Source of the DNA: Streptomyces alboflavus
GTDB lineage: Bacteria > Actinomycetota > Actinomycetes > Streptomycetales > Streptomycetaceae
Assembly: GCF_000716675.1 (NCBI RefSeq)
Contig: NZ_JNXT01000043.1
Coordinates: forward strand, 7,998 to 71,997
DNA length: 64,000 nucleotides
Direction of reading: 5' to 3'
In this document: in pieces, positions 52,495-62,699 of the stretch
Numbering within the stretch: position 1 is the stretch's first letter
How the letters are laid out: each line of letters opens with the position of its first letter
Program-made: the position numbers and the translations under genes
The notes under the pieces: model-generated
Database searches by the model: none
Seen by the model: the letters and a program-made list of their open reading frames with translations, nothing else
What the model was told of the DNA's origin: nothing

Positions 52495-53922
52495 TCAGAG
52501 CCCGCGCAACGCGTCCCGCGCCCCGCCGCCCGACTCGGCGACGATCTCCTCGACCCGCTGCTGCGCGCGCACCACCGAGAACCGCACGCCCCCGCCCTCC
52601 TCCCGCGGACCCGCCGCGAAGCCGTGGATCGCGGGCCTGGCGAGGCTGTTGTACGAGTAGTGGTGGGCGAAGTAGTACGCGCCGGTGTCGAGCACCGCCA
52701 CGTGGTCGCCCTGCTCCAGCGGCGGCAGCTCCCGGTCCCTGGCGAGCAGGTCGCCCGCGAAGCAGGCCGGGCCCGCGACGTCCTGACCGGTGCCGGGACC
52801 GGACTTGGGGCGCCCCTTCGCGTCGTACGCGGCGATCCGGAGCGGCCACGACTCGGGTGCGTACACCGTGCGCGTCGCCACCTGCACGCCCGCGTGCGTC
52901 AGCGCGACGGTGCGCCCGCCCGCCGACTTCACGTACTCCACCCGCGCGAGCAACGTCCCGTGCTTGGCGAGCAGCGAGCGCCCGAACTCGGTGACCAGGC
53001 CGTAGCGCCCGTCGAGCAGCCCGGGCACCTCGCGCTTGAGGAGCCGCGCGTACTGGGCGAACGTCGGTGTCTGCTCGTCCGACGCGAAGTTGACGGGCAG
53101 GCCGCCGCCGATGTCGAGGGTGTCGATCTGGCGGCGGCCGGCGCGCGCGTTGATCTCCTCGGCGAGCGCGTACGCGGCCGCGACACCGGCGGTCATCAGC
53201 TCCAGGGGCACGCCCTGCGACCCGGAGTGCGTGTGCAGCCGGGTCAGCCAGGGCCGGTCCAGATACGCGCGTACGACCCACTCCCGGGCGCCCTCGTCGC
53301 GCAGCGGCACCCCGAACTTGGAGGTGGCGGTCGCCGTGGAGAGCGCCTCGATCGCGCCGCCGCCGACCTGCGGGTTCACCCGGATCCCGACGGGCGACCG
53401 CGTGGGCGCGGACTGGACGAGGGCGTCGACGCGGGCCAGTTCCTGCGGGTTGTCGGCGTTGACGGCGATGCCGAGGGCGAGGGCCTCGCGCAGTTCCGCC
53501 GGGGTCTTGGCGGGGGAGTCGAGGACGGTGTGCGCGGGCGGTATCCCGGCGGCGCGGGCCAGGGCCAGCTCGCCGGGGCTCGCCACCTCGGCGCCGATCC
53601 CGGCGTCGTGCAGGAGGCGCAGGACCGGGACGAGGGGGGTCGCCTTCACGGCGAAGGCGTGCAGGACGCGGGTGCCGGGCGCGGCGACCTCGGCGAACGC
53701 GGCGCGCAGGGCGGCGGCGCCCGCGCGGATCCCGGCGACGTCGAGGAGCCCGGCGAGCGGGGCGTCCGGGCCGACGACGCCCTGCTCGACGGCGGCGCGG
53801 ATCGCGTGGTCGCGGCGGTCGGCGGCGGCAGCCCCGTGCGGCGGGGCCTGCCCGAGGACGCGCGTGAACTGATCGGTTTCGTCTTCGTCCGACCGCCGGT
53901 CGGCCCTGTCGTCGAGGCCCAT
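52495..53922 (-). CDS. PLP-dependent decarboxylase, diaminopimelate/ornithine type (fold III)
   Basis: This 475-residue enzyme has the alanine-racemase-like barrel: PLP lysine in LHAFAVKATP, GAEVASPGELALARAAGI, LHTHSGSQG (usual HIGSQ), DTLDIGGGLPV, TEFGRSLLAKHG, and C-terminal GPACFAGDLLARDRELPPLEQGD and DTGAYYFAHHYSYNSLARP. Relative to LysA the usual CESGD reads CFAGD and several loops differ, so the substrate may not be meso-diaminopimelate. The gene stands alone rather than beside thrA/hom as housekeeping lysA does in Streptomyces, supporting a specialised role. Confidence 0.8.
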   Translation of the reverse strand: MGLDDRADRRSDEDETDQFTRVLGQAPPHGAAAADRRDHAIRAAVEQGVVGPDAPLAGLLDVAGIRAGAAALRAAFAEVAAPGTRVLHAFAVKATPLVPVLRLLHDAGIGAEVASPGELALARAAGIPPAHTVLDSPAKTPAELREALALGIAVNADNPQELARVDALVQSAPTRSPVGIRVNPQVGGGAIEALSTATATSKFGVPLRDEGAREWVVRAYLDRPWLTRLHTHSGSQGVPLELMTAGVAAAYALAEEINARAGRRQIDTLDIGGGLPVNFASDEQTPTFAQYARLLKREVPGLLDGRYGLVTEFGRSLLAKHGTLLARVEYVKSAGGRTVALTHAGVQVATRTVYAPESWPLRIAAYDAKGRPKSGPGTGQDVAGPACFAGDLLARDRELPPLEQGDHVAVLDTGAYYFAHHYSYNSLARPAIHGFAAGPREEGGGVRFSVVRAQQRVEEIVAESGGGARDALRGL

Positions 53923-53982
53923 GTGATCCAGACAATCACCCGTGCGCCGCCCCCGCTGCCCCGCTGCGCTATTGACTAGGTC

Positions 53983-54007
53983 TATTCACGACCCCAGGAT
54001 GTGAATA
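53983..54007. promoter_or_regulatory. Dyad TATTCAC-N11-GTGAATA upstream of hutU
   Basis: A 7-bp perfect inverted repeat begins 6 bases after TTGACT (53972-53977), a good -35, about 30-50 bases before hutU. It is a likely operator or promoter for the hut operon. Confidence 0.5.
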
Positions 54008-54037
54008 TCAACGTCACAGCATCGAGGAGGCACCGCC

Positions 54038-55696
54038 ATGTCAGGACCCCGCCCCGTTCGAGCGCCGCGTGGAACCGAGCTGAGCGCCCTGGGATGGCAG
54101 CAGGAGGCCGCCCTCCGGATGCTCCAGAACAACCTCGACCCCGAGGTCGCCGAGCACCCCGACAAGCTCGTCGTCTACGGCGGCACCGGCAAGGCGGCCC
54201 GCGACTGGCGCTCCTTCGACGCCATGGTGCGCACCCTGAAGACCCTCAAGCAGGACGAGACGATGCTCGTCCAGTCCGGCCGCCCCGTCGGCGTCATGCA
54301 GACCCACGAGTGGGCGCCGCGCGTGCTCATCGCCAACTCCAACCTGGTCGGCGACTGGGCGAACTGGGAGGAGTTCCGTCGCCTTGAGGCGCTCGGCCTC
54401 ACCATGTACGGCCAGATGACGGCCGGTTCCTGGATCTACATCGGTACGCAGGGCATCCTCCAGGGCACGTACGAGACGTTCGCCGCCGTCGCCGCCAAGA
54501 AGTTCAACGGCACGCTGGCCGGGACGATCACCCTCACCGCCGGGCTCGGCGGCATGGGCGGCGCCCAGCCCCTCGCCGTCACGATGAACGACGGCGTCGC
54601 GATCTGTATCGACGTCGACCCGCGCGCCATCGAGCGCCGCATCGAGCACAAGTACCTGGACGTGAAGGCCGACTCCCTGGAGCACGCCCTCCAGCTCGCC
54701 GTCGAGGCCCGCGACGCCCGCCGCCCGCTCTCCATCGGCCTCCTCGGCAACGCCGCCGACCTGCTCCCGCGGATGCTCGCCGAGGGCGCCCCCGTCGACA
54801 TCGTGACGGACCAGACCTCCGCCCACGACCCGCTGGCGTACCTGCCCTCGGGCGTCGACTTCGACGACATGGCGACGGCGGCCGAGAAGGACCCGGCGGG
54901 CTTCACGCAGCGCGCCCGCGAGTCCATGGCCAAGCACGTCGAAGCCATGGTCGGCTTCATGGACGCGGGCGCCGAGGTCTTCGACTACGGCAACTCCATC
55001 CGCGGCGAGGCACAACTCGCCGGCTACGACCGGGCGTTCGCGTTCCCCGGCTTCGTACCCGCCTACATCCGCCCGCTCTTCTGCGAGGGCAAGGGCCCCT
55101 TCCGCTGGGCGGCCCTCTCCGGCGAGGCCTCCGACATCCACAAGACGGACAAGGCGATCCTCGACCTCTTCCCGGAGAACGAGTCCCTGCACCGCTGGAT
55201 CAAGATGGCCGGTGAGCGCGTCCACTTCCAGGGCCTGCCCGCCCGCATCTGCTGGCTCGGCTACGGCGAGCGGGACAAGGCCGGCGAGCGCTTCAACGAC
55301 ATGGTCGCCTCCGGCGAGCTCCAGGCCCCCCTCGCCATCGGCCGCGACCACCTCGACTGCGGCTCCGTCGCCTCCCCGTACCGCGAGACCGAGGCCATGC
55401 TCGACGGCTCCGACGCCATCGCCGACTGGCCCCTCCTCAACGCCATGGTCAACGTCGCGTCCGGCGCCTCCTGGGTGTCCCTCCACCACGGCGGCGGCGT
55501 CGGCATGGGCCGCTCGATCCACGCGGGCCAGGTGTCCGTGGCCGACGGCACGAAGCTCGCGGGCGAGAAGGTGCGGCGCGTCCTGACGAACGACCCCGGG
55601 ATGGGGGTCATCCGGCACGTCGACGCCGGGTACGACTCCGCCGAGGCCGTGGCGGACGAGCGGGGCGTACGCGTTCCCATGCGGGAGGGCGAGTGA
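54038..55696 (+). CDS. hutU: Urocanate hydratase
   Basis: This 552-residue NAD-dependent enzyme is the second step of histidine degradation (urocanate to imidazolonepropionate). NAD-binding [19 protein letters not shown] lies near residue 167-185, and the active-site Cys441 is in [52 protein letters not shown] and [20 protein letters not shown] are family signatures. GAGGAGG precedes ATG 54038. It heads a same-strand run with the M20 amidohydrolase, hutF and hutI. hutH is not in the cluster. Confidence 0.95.
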   Translation: MSGPRPVRAPRGTELSALGWQQEAALRMLQNNLDPEVAEHPDKLVVYGGTGKAARDWRSFDAMVRTLKTLKQDETMLVQSGRPVGVMQTHEWAPRVLIANSNLVGDWANWEEFRRLEALGLTMYGQMTAGSWIYIGTQGILQGTYETFAAVAAKKFNGTLAGTITLTAGLGGMGGAQPLAVTMNDGVAICIDVDPRAIERRIEHKYLDVKADSLEHALQLAVEARDARRPLSIGLLGNAADLLPRMLAEGAPVDIVTDQTSAHDPLAYLPSGVDFDDMATAAEKDPAGFTQRARESMAKHVEAMVGFMDAGAEVFDYGNSIRGEAQLAGYDRAFAFPGFVPAYIRPLFCEGKGPFRWAALSGEASDIHKTDKAILDLFPENESLHRWIKMAGERVHFQGLPARICWLGYGERDKAGERFNDMVASGELQAPLAIGRDHLDCGSVASPYRETEAMLDGSDAIADWPLLNAMVNVASGASWVSLHHGGGVGMGRSIHAGQVSVADGTKLAGEKVRRVLTNDPGMGVIRHVDAGYDSAEAVADERGVRVPMREGE

Positions 55697-57147
55697 CCGC
55701 CGACCGGCCTGCGGCCTCGTCCTCAAGCGCCGGACGGGCTGATTCCCCGCCCGCCCGCCCTTCCTGGGGCTCCGCCCCAGACCCCGCTCCTCAAACGCCG
55801 GAGGGGCTGGATTTTCCAGCCCGTCCGGCGATTGAGGACGAGGCGCGGAGCGCCGATACCGGGGGTCTGGGGGCGGAGCCCCCAGTTTCGGGAAGGGGCG
55901 GGATTGGGGAGCCCCCGGCAGGGCCCACCTTCCACCAGATGTGGGCCGACCTCGCCCCCATCGGCCGCGACCCCGACTCCCACGGCTACAGGCGCTCCGC
56001 CTGGACAGGCGCCGACGCCGACTGCCGCACCTGGTTCCAGGAACAGGCAGAAACCCGAGGCCTCACCTACGAGACGGACCGCAACGGCAACCAGTGGGCG
56101 TGGCTGGGCGACCCGACGGCGGGCGACGCCGTGGTCACCGGCTCCCACCTGGACTCCGTCCCCGACGGCGGCGCCTTCGACGGCCCCCTCGGCGTCGTGT
56201 CGTCCTTCGCCGCACTCGACGAACTCCGCGCCAGGGGAGCGACGTTCACCAAGCCCCTCGCCATCACCAACTTCGGCGACGAGGAGGGCGCCCGCTTCGG
56301 CCTGGCCTGCGTCGGCTCCCGCCTCACCGCGGGCAAGCTGACCCGCGAGGCGGCGTACGAGCTGCGCGACGCGGACGGCGTCAGCCTCCCGGAGGCGATG
56401 GAGGCGGCGGGCTACGACCCGTCGACGATCGGCGCGGACCCCGAACGCCTCGCCCGGATCGGCGCGTTCGTGGAGCTGCACGTGGAACAGGGCAGAGCCC
56501 TGGACCTGTCCGGCGACGCCGTCGGCATCGCCAGCGCCATCTGGCCGCACGGCCGCTGGCGCTTCGACTTCCGCGGCGAGGCCAACCACGCGGGCACCAC
56601 CCGCCTGGTGGACCGCAGGGACCCGATGCTGTCGTACGCGGAGACGGTGCTCGCGGCCCGCCGCGAGGCCGATCTTGCGGGCGCGGTCGCCACCTTCGGC
56701 AAGATCGCGGTCGAGCCGAACGGCGTCAACGCCATCCCGTCCCTGGTCCGCGGCTGGCTGGACTCGCGCGCCGCCGACCAGGACACCCTGGACACCGTCG
56801 TCACGGCGATCGAGAAGGCGGCCCGCGAGTACGCGGACCGGCACGGCATCGACCTGGACGTCGTGAGGGAGTCCTTCACGCCGGTCGTGGAGTTCGAGCA
56901 CGCCCTGCGCGACGAGCTGGGCACGATCCTGCGCGAGCACACCGGCCAGGGCCGGGACATCCCCGTCCTCGGCACCGGCGCGGGACACGACGCGGGCATC
57001 CTGTCGGAGTCGATCCCGACCGCCATGCTGTTCGTGCGCAACCCCACGGGTGTCTCGCACTCGCCCGCCGAGTACGCGGCCGAGGACGACTGCCTGGCCG
57101 GGGTGCGCGCACTGGCCGACGTACTGGAGGGTCTCGCGTGCCGCTGA
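55693..57147 (+). CDS. M20-family amidohydrolase (allantoate amidohydrolase / N-carbamoyl amino acid hydrolase type) with repeat-encoded N-terminus
   Basis: This 484-residue zinc enzyme starts at GTG 55693, overlapping the hutU stop (GTGA). Residues from about 79 ([14 protein letters not shown]) are a complete M20/allantoate-amidohydrolase domain: [20 protein letters not shown] (metal His/Asp), [11 protein letters not shown] (catalytic Glu), [23 protein letters not shown], and [11 protein letters not shown] with VSHSPAE. Residues 9-78 are translated from two facing copies of element A and make the protein about 75 residues longer than relatives. In this operon it probably serves the N-formylglutamate or N-formiminoglutamate step; that role is inferred from context. 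Confidence 0.85.
   Translation: MTADRPAASSSSAGRADSPPARPSWGSAPDPAPQTPEGLDFPARPAIEDEARSADTGGLGAEPPVSGRGGIGEPPAGPTFHQMWADLAPIGRDPDSHGYRRSAWTGADADCRTWFQEQAETRGLTYETDRNGNQWAWLGDPTAGDAVVTGSHLDSVPDGGAFDGPLGVVSSFAALDELRARGATFTKPLAITNFGDEEGARFGLACVGSRLTAGKLTREAAYELRDADGVSLPEAMEAAGYDPSTIGADPERLARIGAFVELHVEQGRALDLSGDAVGIASAIWPHGRWRFDFRGEANHAGTTRLVDRRDPMLSYAETVLAARREADLAGAVATFGKIAVEPNGVNAIPSLVRGWLDSRAADQDTLDTVVTAIEKAAREYADRHGIDLDVVRESFTPVVEFEHALRDELGTILREHTGQGRDIPVLGTGAGHDAGILSESIPTAMLFVRNPTGVSHSPAEYAAEDDCLAGVRALADVLEGLACR
55717..55926. repeat. Inverted pair of element A inside a coding frame
   Basis: A reverse fragment (about 55720-55742) is followed by a reverse copy (about 55764-55808) and a full forward copy (about 55811-55924; GCCCGTCCGGCGATTGAGGA to GGGATTGGGG and GCCCCCGGCAGGGCC). 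The whole stretch is free of stops in the frame that joins the hutU-coupled GTG to the amidohydrolase domain. Confidence 0.9.
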
Positions 57148-58499
57148 CGCACACCTACTGGGCCGAGCACGCCTGGCTGGACCCCGGCGTCGAGCCCGGC
57201 GTGGCGCTCGACGTCGACGCGGACGGCAGGATCGCCGCCGTCCGCACGGGCGTCGCGGCCCCGCCGCCCGGCGCGACCGTCCTGCGCGGCCTGACCCTGC
57301 CCGGCCTCGCCAACGCCCACTCGCACGCCTTCCACCGCGCGCTGCGCTCCACCGTCCAGGTGGGCAGCGGCACGTTCTGGACGTGGCGCGAGGTCATGTA
57401 CTCCGTGGCCGACCGGCTCACCCCGGAGACGTACCACGCCCTCGCGCGGGGCGTCTACGCGGAGATGGCGCTCGCCGGGGTCACGGCCGTCGGCGAGTTC
57501 CACTACCTCCACCACGCGCCCGGCGGCACGCGGTACGCCGACCCGAACGCGATGGGCGAGGCGCTGATCGCGGCGGCGGCCGACGCGGGCATCCGCATCA
57601 CGCTCCTCGACACGGCGTACGTCGCCGCGGGCCTGCGCAGCGCCGCGGAGGGCGAGCCTCCCAACCGCCACCAGCTGCGCTTCTCCGACGGCACGGCCGA
57701 GGCCTGGGCCGAGCGGGTGTCCCTCCTGAAGGAGGGCGACCGGGAGCACGTGCGCCTCGGCGCCGCCATCCACTCCGTACGGGCCGTGCCCGCGCGGCAG
57801 TTGGGGACCGTCGCCGAGTGGGCCGCCGCGCGCGGGGCGCCCCTGCACGTCCACCTCTCCGAGCAGACCGCCGAGAACGACGCCTGCCTCGCCGTGCACG
57901 GCCGTACGCCGACGCAGCTCCTCGCCGACCACGGGGTGCTGGGTCCCCGCACCACGGGTGTCCACAACACCCACCTCACCGACGCCGACATCGCCCTCGT
58001 CGGCGGGTCCGGCACCGGCACCTGCATGTGCCCGACCACCGAGCGGGACCTCGCCGACGGCATCGGGCCCGCGCCCGCCCTCCAGCGCGCCGGCAGCACC
58101 CTCTCCCTCGGCAGCGACAGCCACGCCGTCATCGACCTCTTCGAAGAGGCGCGGGCCATGGAGCTGAACGAACGCCTCCGCTCCCGCACCCGCGGGCACT
58201 GGACCGCCGCCGCCCTCCTGCGGGCCGCCTCCGCCGACGGGCACGCCGCCCTCGGCTGGGCCGACGCCGGTTCCCTCGAACCCGGCGCCCTCGCCGACTT
58301 CACCACCGTCGCCCTCGACTCCGTCCGGACCGCCGGGGCCGTGCCGCGGCTCGCGGCGGAGGTGGCGGTGTTCGCGGCCTCCGCGGTGGACGTCCGGCAC
58401 ACCGTCGTCGGCGGCCGCCACGTCGTCCGCGACGGCACGCACACCTTGATCCCGGACGTGCCGTCGGCGCTGGCGGAGGCGGTGGGAGCGCTGCACTGA
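57138..58499 (+). CDS. hutF: Formimidoylglutamate deiminase
   Basis: This 453-residue amidohydrolase-superfamily enzyme converts N-formimino-glutamate to N-formyl-glutamate and ammonia. The metal site is GLANAHSHAFHRALRS (HxH), with LHVHLSEQTAENDACL (His), TGVHNTHLTDADI (His) and LGSDSHAVIDLFEEARAMEL (Asp). GTG 57138 overlaps the preceding gene by 10 bases and has GGAGG 7 bases upstream, so it is coupled. Its presence means this organism uses the deiminase branch of histidine degradation. Confidence 0.92.
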   Translation: MPLTHTYWAEHAWLDPGVEPGVALDVDADGRIAAVRTGVAAPPPGATVLRGLTLPGLANAHSHAFHRALRSTVQVGSGTFWTWREVMYSVADRLTPETYHALARGVYAEMALAGVTAVGEFHYLHHAPGGTRYADPNAMGEALIAAAADAGIRITLLDTAYVAAGLRSAAEGEPPNRHQLRFSDGTAEAWAERVSLLKEGDREHVRLGAAIHSVRAVPARQLGTVAEWAAARGAPLHVHLSEQTAENDACLAVHGRTPTQLLADHGVLGPRTTGVHNTHLTDADIALVGGSGTGTCMCPTTERDLADGIGPAPALQRAGSTLSLGSDSHAVIDLFEEARAMELNERLRSRTRGHWTAAALLRAASADGHAALGWADAGSLEPGALADFTTVALDSVRTAGAVPRLAAEVAVFAASAVDVRHTVVGGRHVVRDGTHTLIPDVPSALAEAVGALH

Positions 58500-58501
58500 C
58501 C

Positions 58502-58857
58502 TTCGCGGGGCGCCCCAGTCCCGCCCCTTCTCCGGCTGTGACACTTTGCGGCTCCGCCGCGTGGGGGGCTGCGCCCCTGGACCCCGGGGGTGGGTGTCCC
58601 GTGGCGGGTGGGACAGTCCTCCCTCGAATCGGCGCTCCGCGCCTCGTCCTCAAACGCCGGACGGGCTGATACTCACCGGCACATTCCCAGCCCGCCCCGG
58701 CAACGTCTTAGCCCGTCCGGCGCTTGAGGACGAGCCGCGGAGCGGCGATTCGGCGGGAGCTGTCCCACCCGCACGGGACACCCACCCCCGGGGGCCCGGG
58801 GGCAGCGCCCCCGGTTTCGGGAAGGGGTGGGATTGGGGAGCCCCCGGCAAGGCACCC
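58502..58857. repeat. Inverted pair of long element A variants between hutF and hutI
   Basis: A reverse copy (58502-58670) faces a forward copy (58711-58857). Both carry an extra internal segment (GGTGGGACAG / CTGTCCCACC and a GGGTGTCCCGT block) not seen in the shorter copies. They fill the whole 390-base gap and could form a very long stem, so hutI may be partly insulated from the rest of the operon. Confidence 0.85.
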
Positions 58858-58889
58858 ATCCCGCACCCACCCCCTCCCCGGACAGGACC

Positions 58890-60074
58890 ATGACAGCCAC
58901 CACCACTCCCACCACCCTCCTCACCAACATCCCCACCCTCGTCACCAACGACCCCGCCCTCGGCGAGGGCCCCCTCGGCCTCGTCGAGGACGCCGCCCTC
59001 GTCCTGGAGGGCGAGACCGTCGCCTGGGTGGGCCCGGCCGCCAAGGCCCCGCAGGCGGACGAGACGTACGACGCCGAGGGCCGCGCGGCCATCCCCGGCT
59101 TCGTCGACTCCCACTCCCACCTCCTCTTCGCGGGCGACCGCACCAAGGAGTTCAACGCCCGCATGGAGGGCCGCCCGTACGAGGCGGGCGGCATCCGCAC
59201 GACGGTCGCCGCGACCCGCGCGGCCACCGACGCGGAGCTGGAGGCGAACGTCACCCACTACCTCCGCGAGGCCCTGCTCCAGGGCACGACGACGTTCGAG
59301 ACGAAGTCGGGCTACGGCCTGACGACCGAGGACGAGTCCCGCGCCCTGCGCATCGCGGCCCGCCACACGGACGAGGTCACGTTCCTGGGCGCCCACATCG
59401 TGTCCCCGGACCTCGCGGACGACCCGGCGGCGTACGTGGCCCTGGTGACGGGCGAGATGCTGGACGCGTGCGCGCCGCACGCCCGTTGGGTGGACGTGTT
59501 CTGCGAGAAGGGCGCGTTCGACGGCGACCAGGCGCGGGCGATCCTGACGGCGGGCAAGGCGAAGGGCCTGCACCCGCGCGTGCACGCCAACCAGCTCTCC
59601 TACGGCCCCGGCGTCCAGCTCGCCGTGGAGCTGGACGCGGCGAGCGCCGACCACTGCACGCACCTCACCGACGCCGACGTGGACGCCCTCGCGAACAGCG
59701 GCACGGTCGCCACCCTCCTGCCCGGCGCCGAGTTCTCCACCCGCGCAGAGTGGCCCGACGCCCGCCGCCTCCTCGACGCGGGCGCCACGGTGGCCCTCTC
59801 CACGGACTGCAACCCGGGCTCGTCCTTCACGTCCTCGGTCCCCTTCTGCATCGCCCTCGCCGTACGGGACATGGGGATGACCCCGGACGAGGCGCTGTGG
59901 GCGGCCACGGCGGGCGGCGCCGCGGCCCTGCGCCGCACGGACGTGGGCCGCCTCACCCCCGGCGCCCGCGCCGACCTGGCCCTCCTGGACGCGCCGAGCC
60001 ACGTCCACCTGGCGTACCGGCCGGGGGTTCCGCTGGTCTCGCGGGTGTGGCAGCGGGGCGTACGCGTGCGCTGA
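58890..60074 (+). CDS. hutI: Imidazolonepropionase
   Basis: This 394-residue zinc/iron amidohydrolase is the third step of histidine degradation (imidazolonepropionate to N-formimino-glutamate). [27 protein letters not shown] (HxH), [52 protein letters not shown] and [15 protein letters not shown] (Asp) are all present. I start at ATG 58890, after the repeat. An upstream ATG at 58827 lies inside element A. Its end is 6 bases from the convergent Dabb gene. Confidence 0.93.
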   Translation: MTATTTPTTLLTNIPTLVTNDPALGEGPLGLVEDAALVLEGETVAWVGPAAKAPQADETYDAEGRAAIPGFVDSHSHLLFAGDRTKEFNARMEGRPYEAGGIRTTVAATRAATDAELEANVTHYLREALLQGTTTFETKSGYGLTTEDESRALRIAARHTDEVTFLGAHIVSPDLADDPAAYVALVTGEMLDACAPHARWVDVFCEKGAFDGDQARAILTAGKAKGLHPRVHANQLSYGPGVQLAVELDAASADHCTHLTDADVDALANSGTVATLLPGAEFSTRAEWPDARRLLDAGATVALSTDCNPGSSFTSSVPFCIALAVRDMGMTPDEALWAATAGGAAALRRTDVGRLTPGARADLALLDAPSHVHLAYRPGVPLVSRVWQRGVRVR

Positions 60075-60080
60075 CGGACC

Positions 60081-60610
<530 letters not shown>

Positions 60611-60619
<9 letters not shown>

Positions 60620-61354
60620 GTTGCGTCAAGCAGTCCCGGCGACGGGCCCGGTGGGTCCCGTGGGTCCGGCAAGCCCAAGGGCGCCCCGCGGGGGCGCGTC
60701 GACAAGAGGGAGGCGATCCTCCGCGCCGCGTTCGCCGTCTTCTCGCGGCGCGGGTACGCGCAGGCGTGCGTCCAGGAGATCGCGGAGGAGGCGGGGGTCG
60801 CCAAGCCGACCGTCTACAACCACCTGAACGACAAGGAGTCCCTCTTCCGCCATGCCGTCGAGGCCGAGGCCGACGCGCTCCTTGCGGAGGTCCTCGCGGC
60901 GGTCGAGCAGCTGCGCGACCGGCCGCGGGACGAGGACCCGCGGGACGCGCTGACGGACCTGGCGCAGCGGCTCGCGGGCAGCTGGTGCGGTGAACGGGCC
61001 CGCGCGCTGCGGCGGTTGGCGTACGCGCAGGTGGCGCAGTTCCCGGACCTGGCCGAGAGCGTCCAGGATCGCGTCGCGCAGCGCCCGGCCGCGGCGCTCG
61101 CCGACCGGCTTGCCCGCCTCTCGCTGGCAGGGCGGCTGCGCCCGTGCGATCCGGAGCTGGCAGCCGAGCACTTCTTCGCCCTGCTCACCGGGCCGCTGGA
61201 GTCCCGTTCCCGGCTGGGCACGCGCCGCGTCCCGGCCGCCGAGCTGCGCGCCACCGCGGAAGCGGCCGTGGACGTCTTCCTGCGCGCGTACGCGTCACAC
61301 GGTGACAGTGCGGACAGTGCGGACAGCGGGGGCGGCAGGGGCGGGGGAGGGTGA
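60611..61354 (+). CDS. TetR-family transcriptional regulator
   Basis: This 247-residue protein has its HTH at residues 35-80 (KREAILRAAFAVFSRRGYAQACVQEIAEEAGVAKPTVYNHLNDKESLFRHAV) and a C-terminal helical ligand domain of the TetR_C_33-like type (AAEHFFALLTGPLESRSRLGTRRVP). A disordered Ser/Gly/Asp tail follows. GTG 60611 coincides with the predicted transcription start, so it is leaderless, and lies in its own operator. Confidence 0.88.
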
Positions 61355-61361
61355 GAAAAGA

Positions 61362-61405
61362 CGATCGCCGGACGGGCTCGACTCACTGAGCCCGTCCGGC
61401 GATCG
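61362..61405. terminator. Bidirectional terminator made from the element A core
   Basis: An 18-bp perfect stem (61362-61379 with 61388-61405, loop 8) contains CGCCGGACGGGCTC and its complement, the core of element A in inverted form. It sits between the convergent tetR and sigma factor genes. Confidence 0.85.
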
Positions 61406-61428
61406 GGGACGGCGGAAGCGGCGTGCGC

Positions 61429-62427
61429 TCACTCCTCCAGCGTCAGCCCCTTGCGGAGCTTCACGAGTGTGCGCGAAAGGAGTCGCGACACATGCATCTG
61501 CGAGATGCCGAGTTCCTCGCCGATCTCCGACTGCGTCATGTTGGCGACGAAGCGCAGGGAGAGGATCTTCCGGTCCCGGGGCGGGAGTTCGGCGATCAGC
61601 GGCTTCAACGACTCGACGTACTCGATGCCTTCGAGGCCGTGGTCCTCGTAGCCGATGCGGTCGGCGAGGGCGCCCTCGGAGTCGTCCTCCTCCGGCTGGG
61701 CGTCCAGCGAGCTGGCGGTGTAGGCGTTGGACGCCGCCATGCCCTCGACGACCTCTTCGTTCGAGATGCCGAGGCGCTCGGCGAGTTCGGCCACTGTCGG
61801 CGCGCGGTCGAACTTCTGGGCGAGTTCGTCGCCCGCCTTGGCGAGGTCGAGGCGGAGCTCCTGGAGCCGGCGCGGGACGCGCACCGACCACGACGTGTCG
61901 CGGAAGAAACGCTTGATCTCGCCGACGATCGTCGGCATCGCGAACGTGGGGAACTCGACGCCGCGGCTGAGCTCGAAGCGGTCGATCGCCTTGATCAGGC
62001 CGATGGTGCCGACCTGGATGATGTCCTCCATCGGCTCGCTGCGGGAGCGGAACCGGGAGGCGGCGAACTTCACCAGGGCGAGGTTCAGTTCGACGAGGGT
62101 GTTGCGTACGTACGCGTACTCGTGCGTGCCTTCCTCGAGGGACTCGAGCCGCTCGAAGAGGGTCTTGGACAGCGCGCGGGCGTCCAGTGGCGCCACTTCG
62201 TCGTACGGGGGGATCTCGGGGAGCCCGGAAAGGCTCTCGCCGACGCCCTCGGGCCGCTCGGCGGTGTCAGGGGTGGCCGCGGTGCCGGCGAGCGGGCGCT
62301 CTGCCGTCGCGGCCCGTGCGCCCTCGGCGGCGGGGCCCGAGATGCCCGCGGTGCGGGTGTCGGTACGGTTCGGCGGGGGTGTCGACGTCGCCTGGTCAGT
62401 GCGCGATTCGTCGAGCCGGGGTGACAT
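61429..62427 (-). CDS. SigB/SigF/SigG-type RNA polymerase sigma factor
   Basis: This 332-residue protein has a roughly 90-residue disordered Thr/Ala/Pro N-terminus, then sigma regions 2-4. Region 2 is LVKFAASRFRSRSEPMEDIIQVGTIGLIKAIDRFELSRGVEFPTFAMPTIVGEIKRFFRD, region 3 includes RVPRRLQELRLDLAKAG, and region 4 is LPPRDRKILSLRFVANMTQSEIGEELGISQMHVSRLLSRTL. It is a stress/development sigma of the Streptomyces group that includes SigI. ATG 62427 has GGAGG 5 bases upstream. The neighbouring STAS and kinase-like genes form its probable partner switch. Confidence 0.92.
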   Translation of the reverse strand: MSPRLDESRTDQATSTPPPNRTDTRTAGISGPAAEGARAATAERPLAGTAATPDTAERPEGVGESLSGLPEIPPYDEVAPLDARALSKTLFERLESLEEGTHEYAYVRNTLVELNLALVKFAASRFRSRSEPMEDIIQVGTIGLIKAIDRFELSRGVEFPTFAMPTIVGEIKRFFRDTSWSVRVPRRLQELRLDLAKAGDELAQKFDRAPTVAELAERLGISNEEVVEGMAASNAYTASSLDAQPEEDDSEGALADRIGYEDHGLEGIEYVESLKPLIAELPPRDRKILSLRFVANMTQSEIGEELGISQMHVSRLLSRTLVKLRKGLTLEE

Positions 62428-62699
62428 GGTCTCCTCCATCGTTCTCGGCATATGGCTGCCGATGCCACTACGTGCACTGCGGTGTGCGGCGCCTCCATGG
62501 CCGTCCGTGTCGATTGGTGTCTCTTCTACCCCTACCCGCTTCCGCGCCGGAGTCGCAAGTGCGTTCTGTAGCGAAATGTCCGAATTCGGGGGGTTGTTCG
62601 GCTACCCGGGACCGTAGGGAAGGCGTAATGTTCAAGGGCGTCATCGCGCGTCATCGCGCGCGGTAAACAGCCCACGACGGTCGGGAAGAGAGTGACGGC

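Noticed and set aside
58827..58889. Upstream ATG start for hutI
   Set aside because: It lies inside element A, adds a repeat-encoded leader unlike imidazolonepropionases, and lacks a ribosome site; unlike the amidohydrolase case, a usable ATG exists after the repeat.
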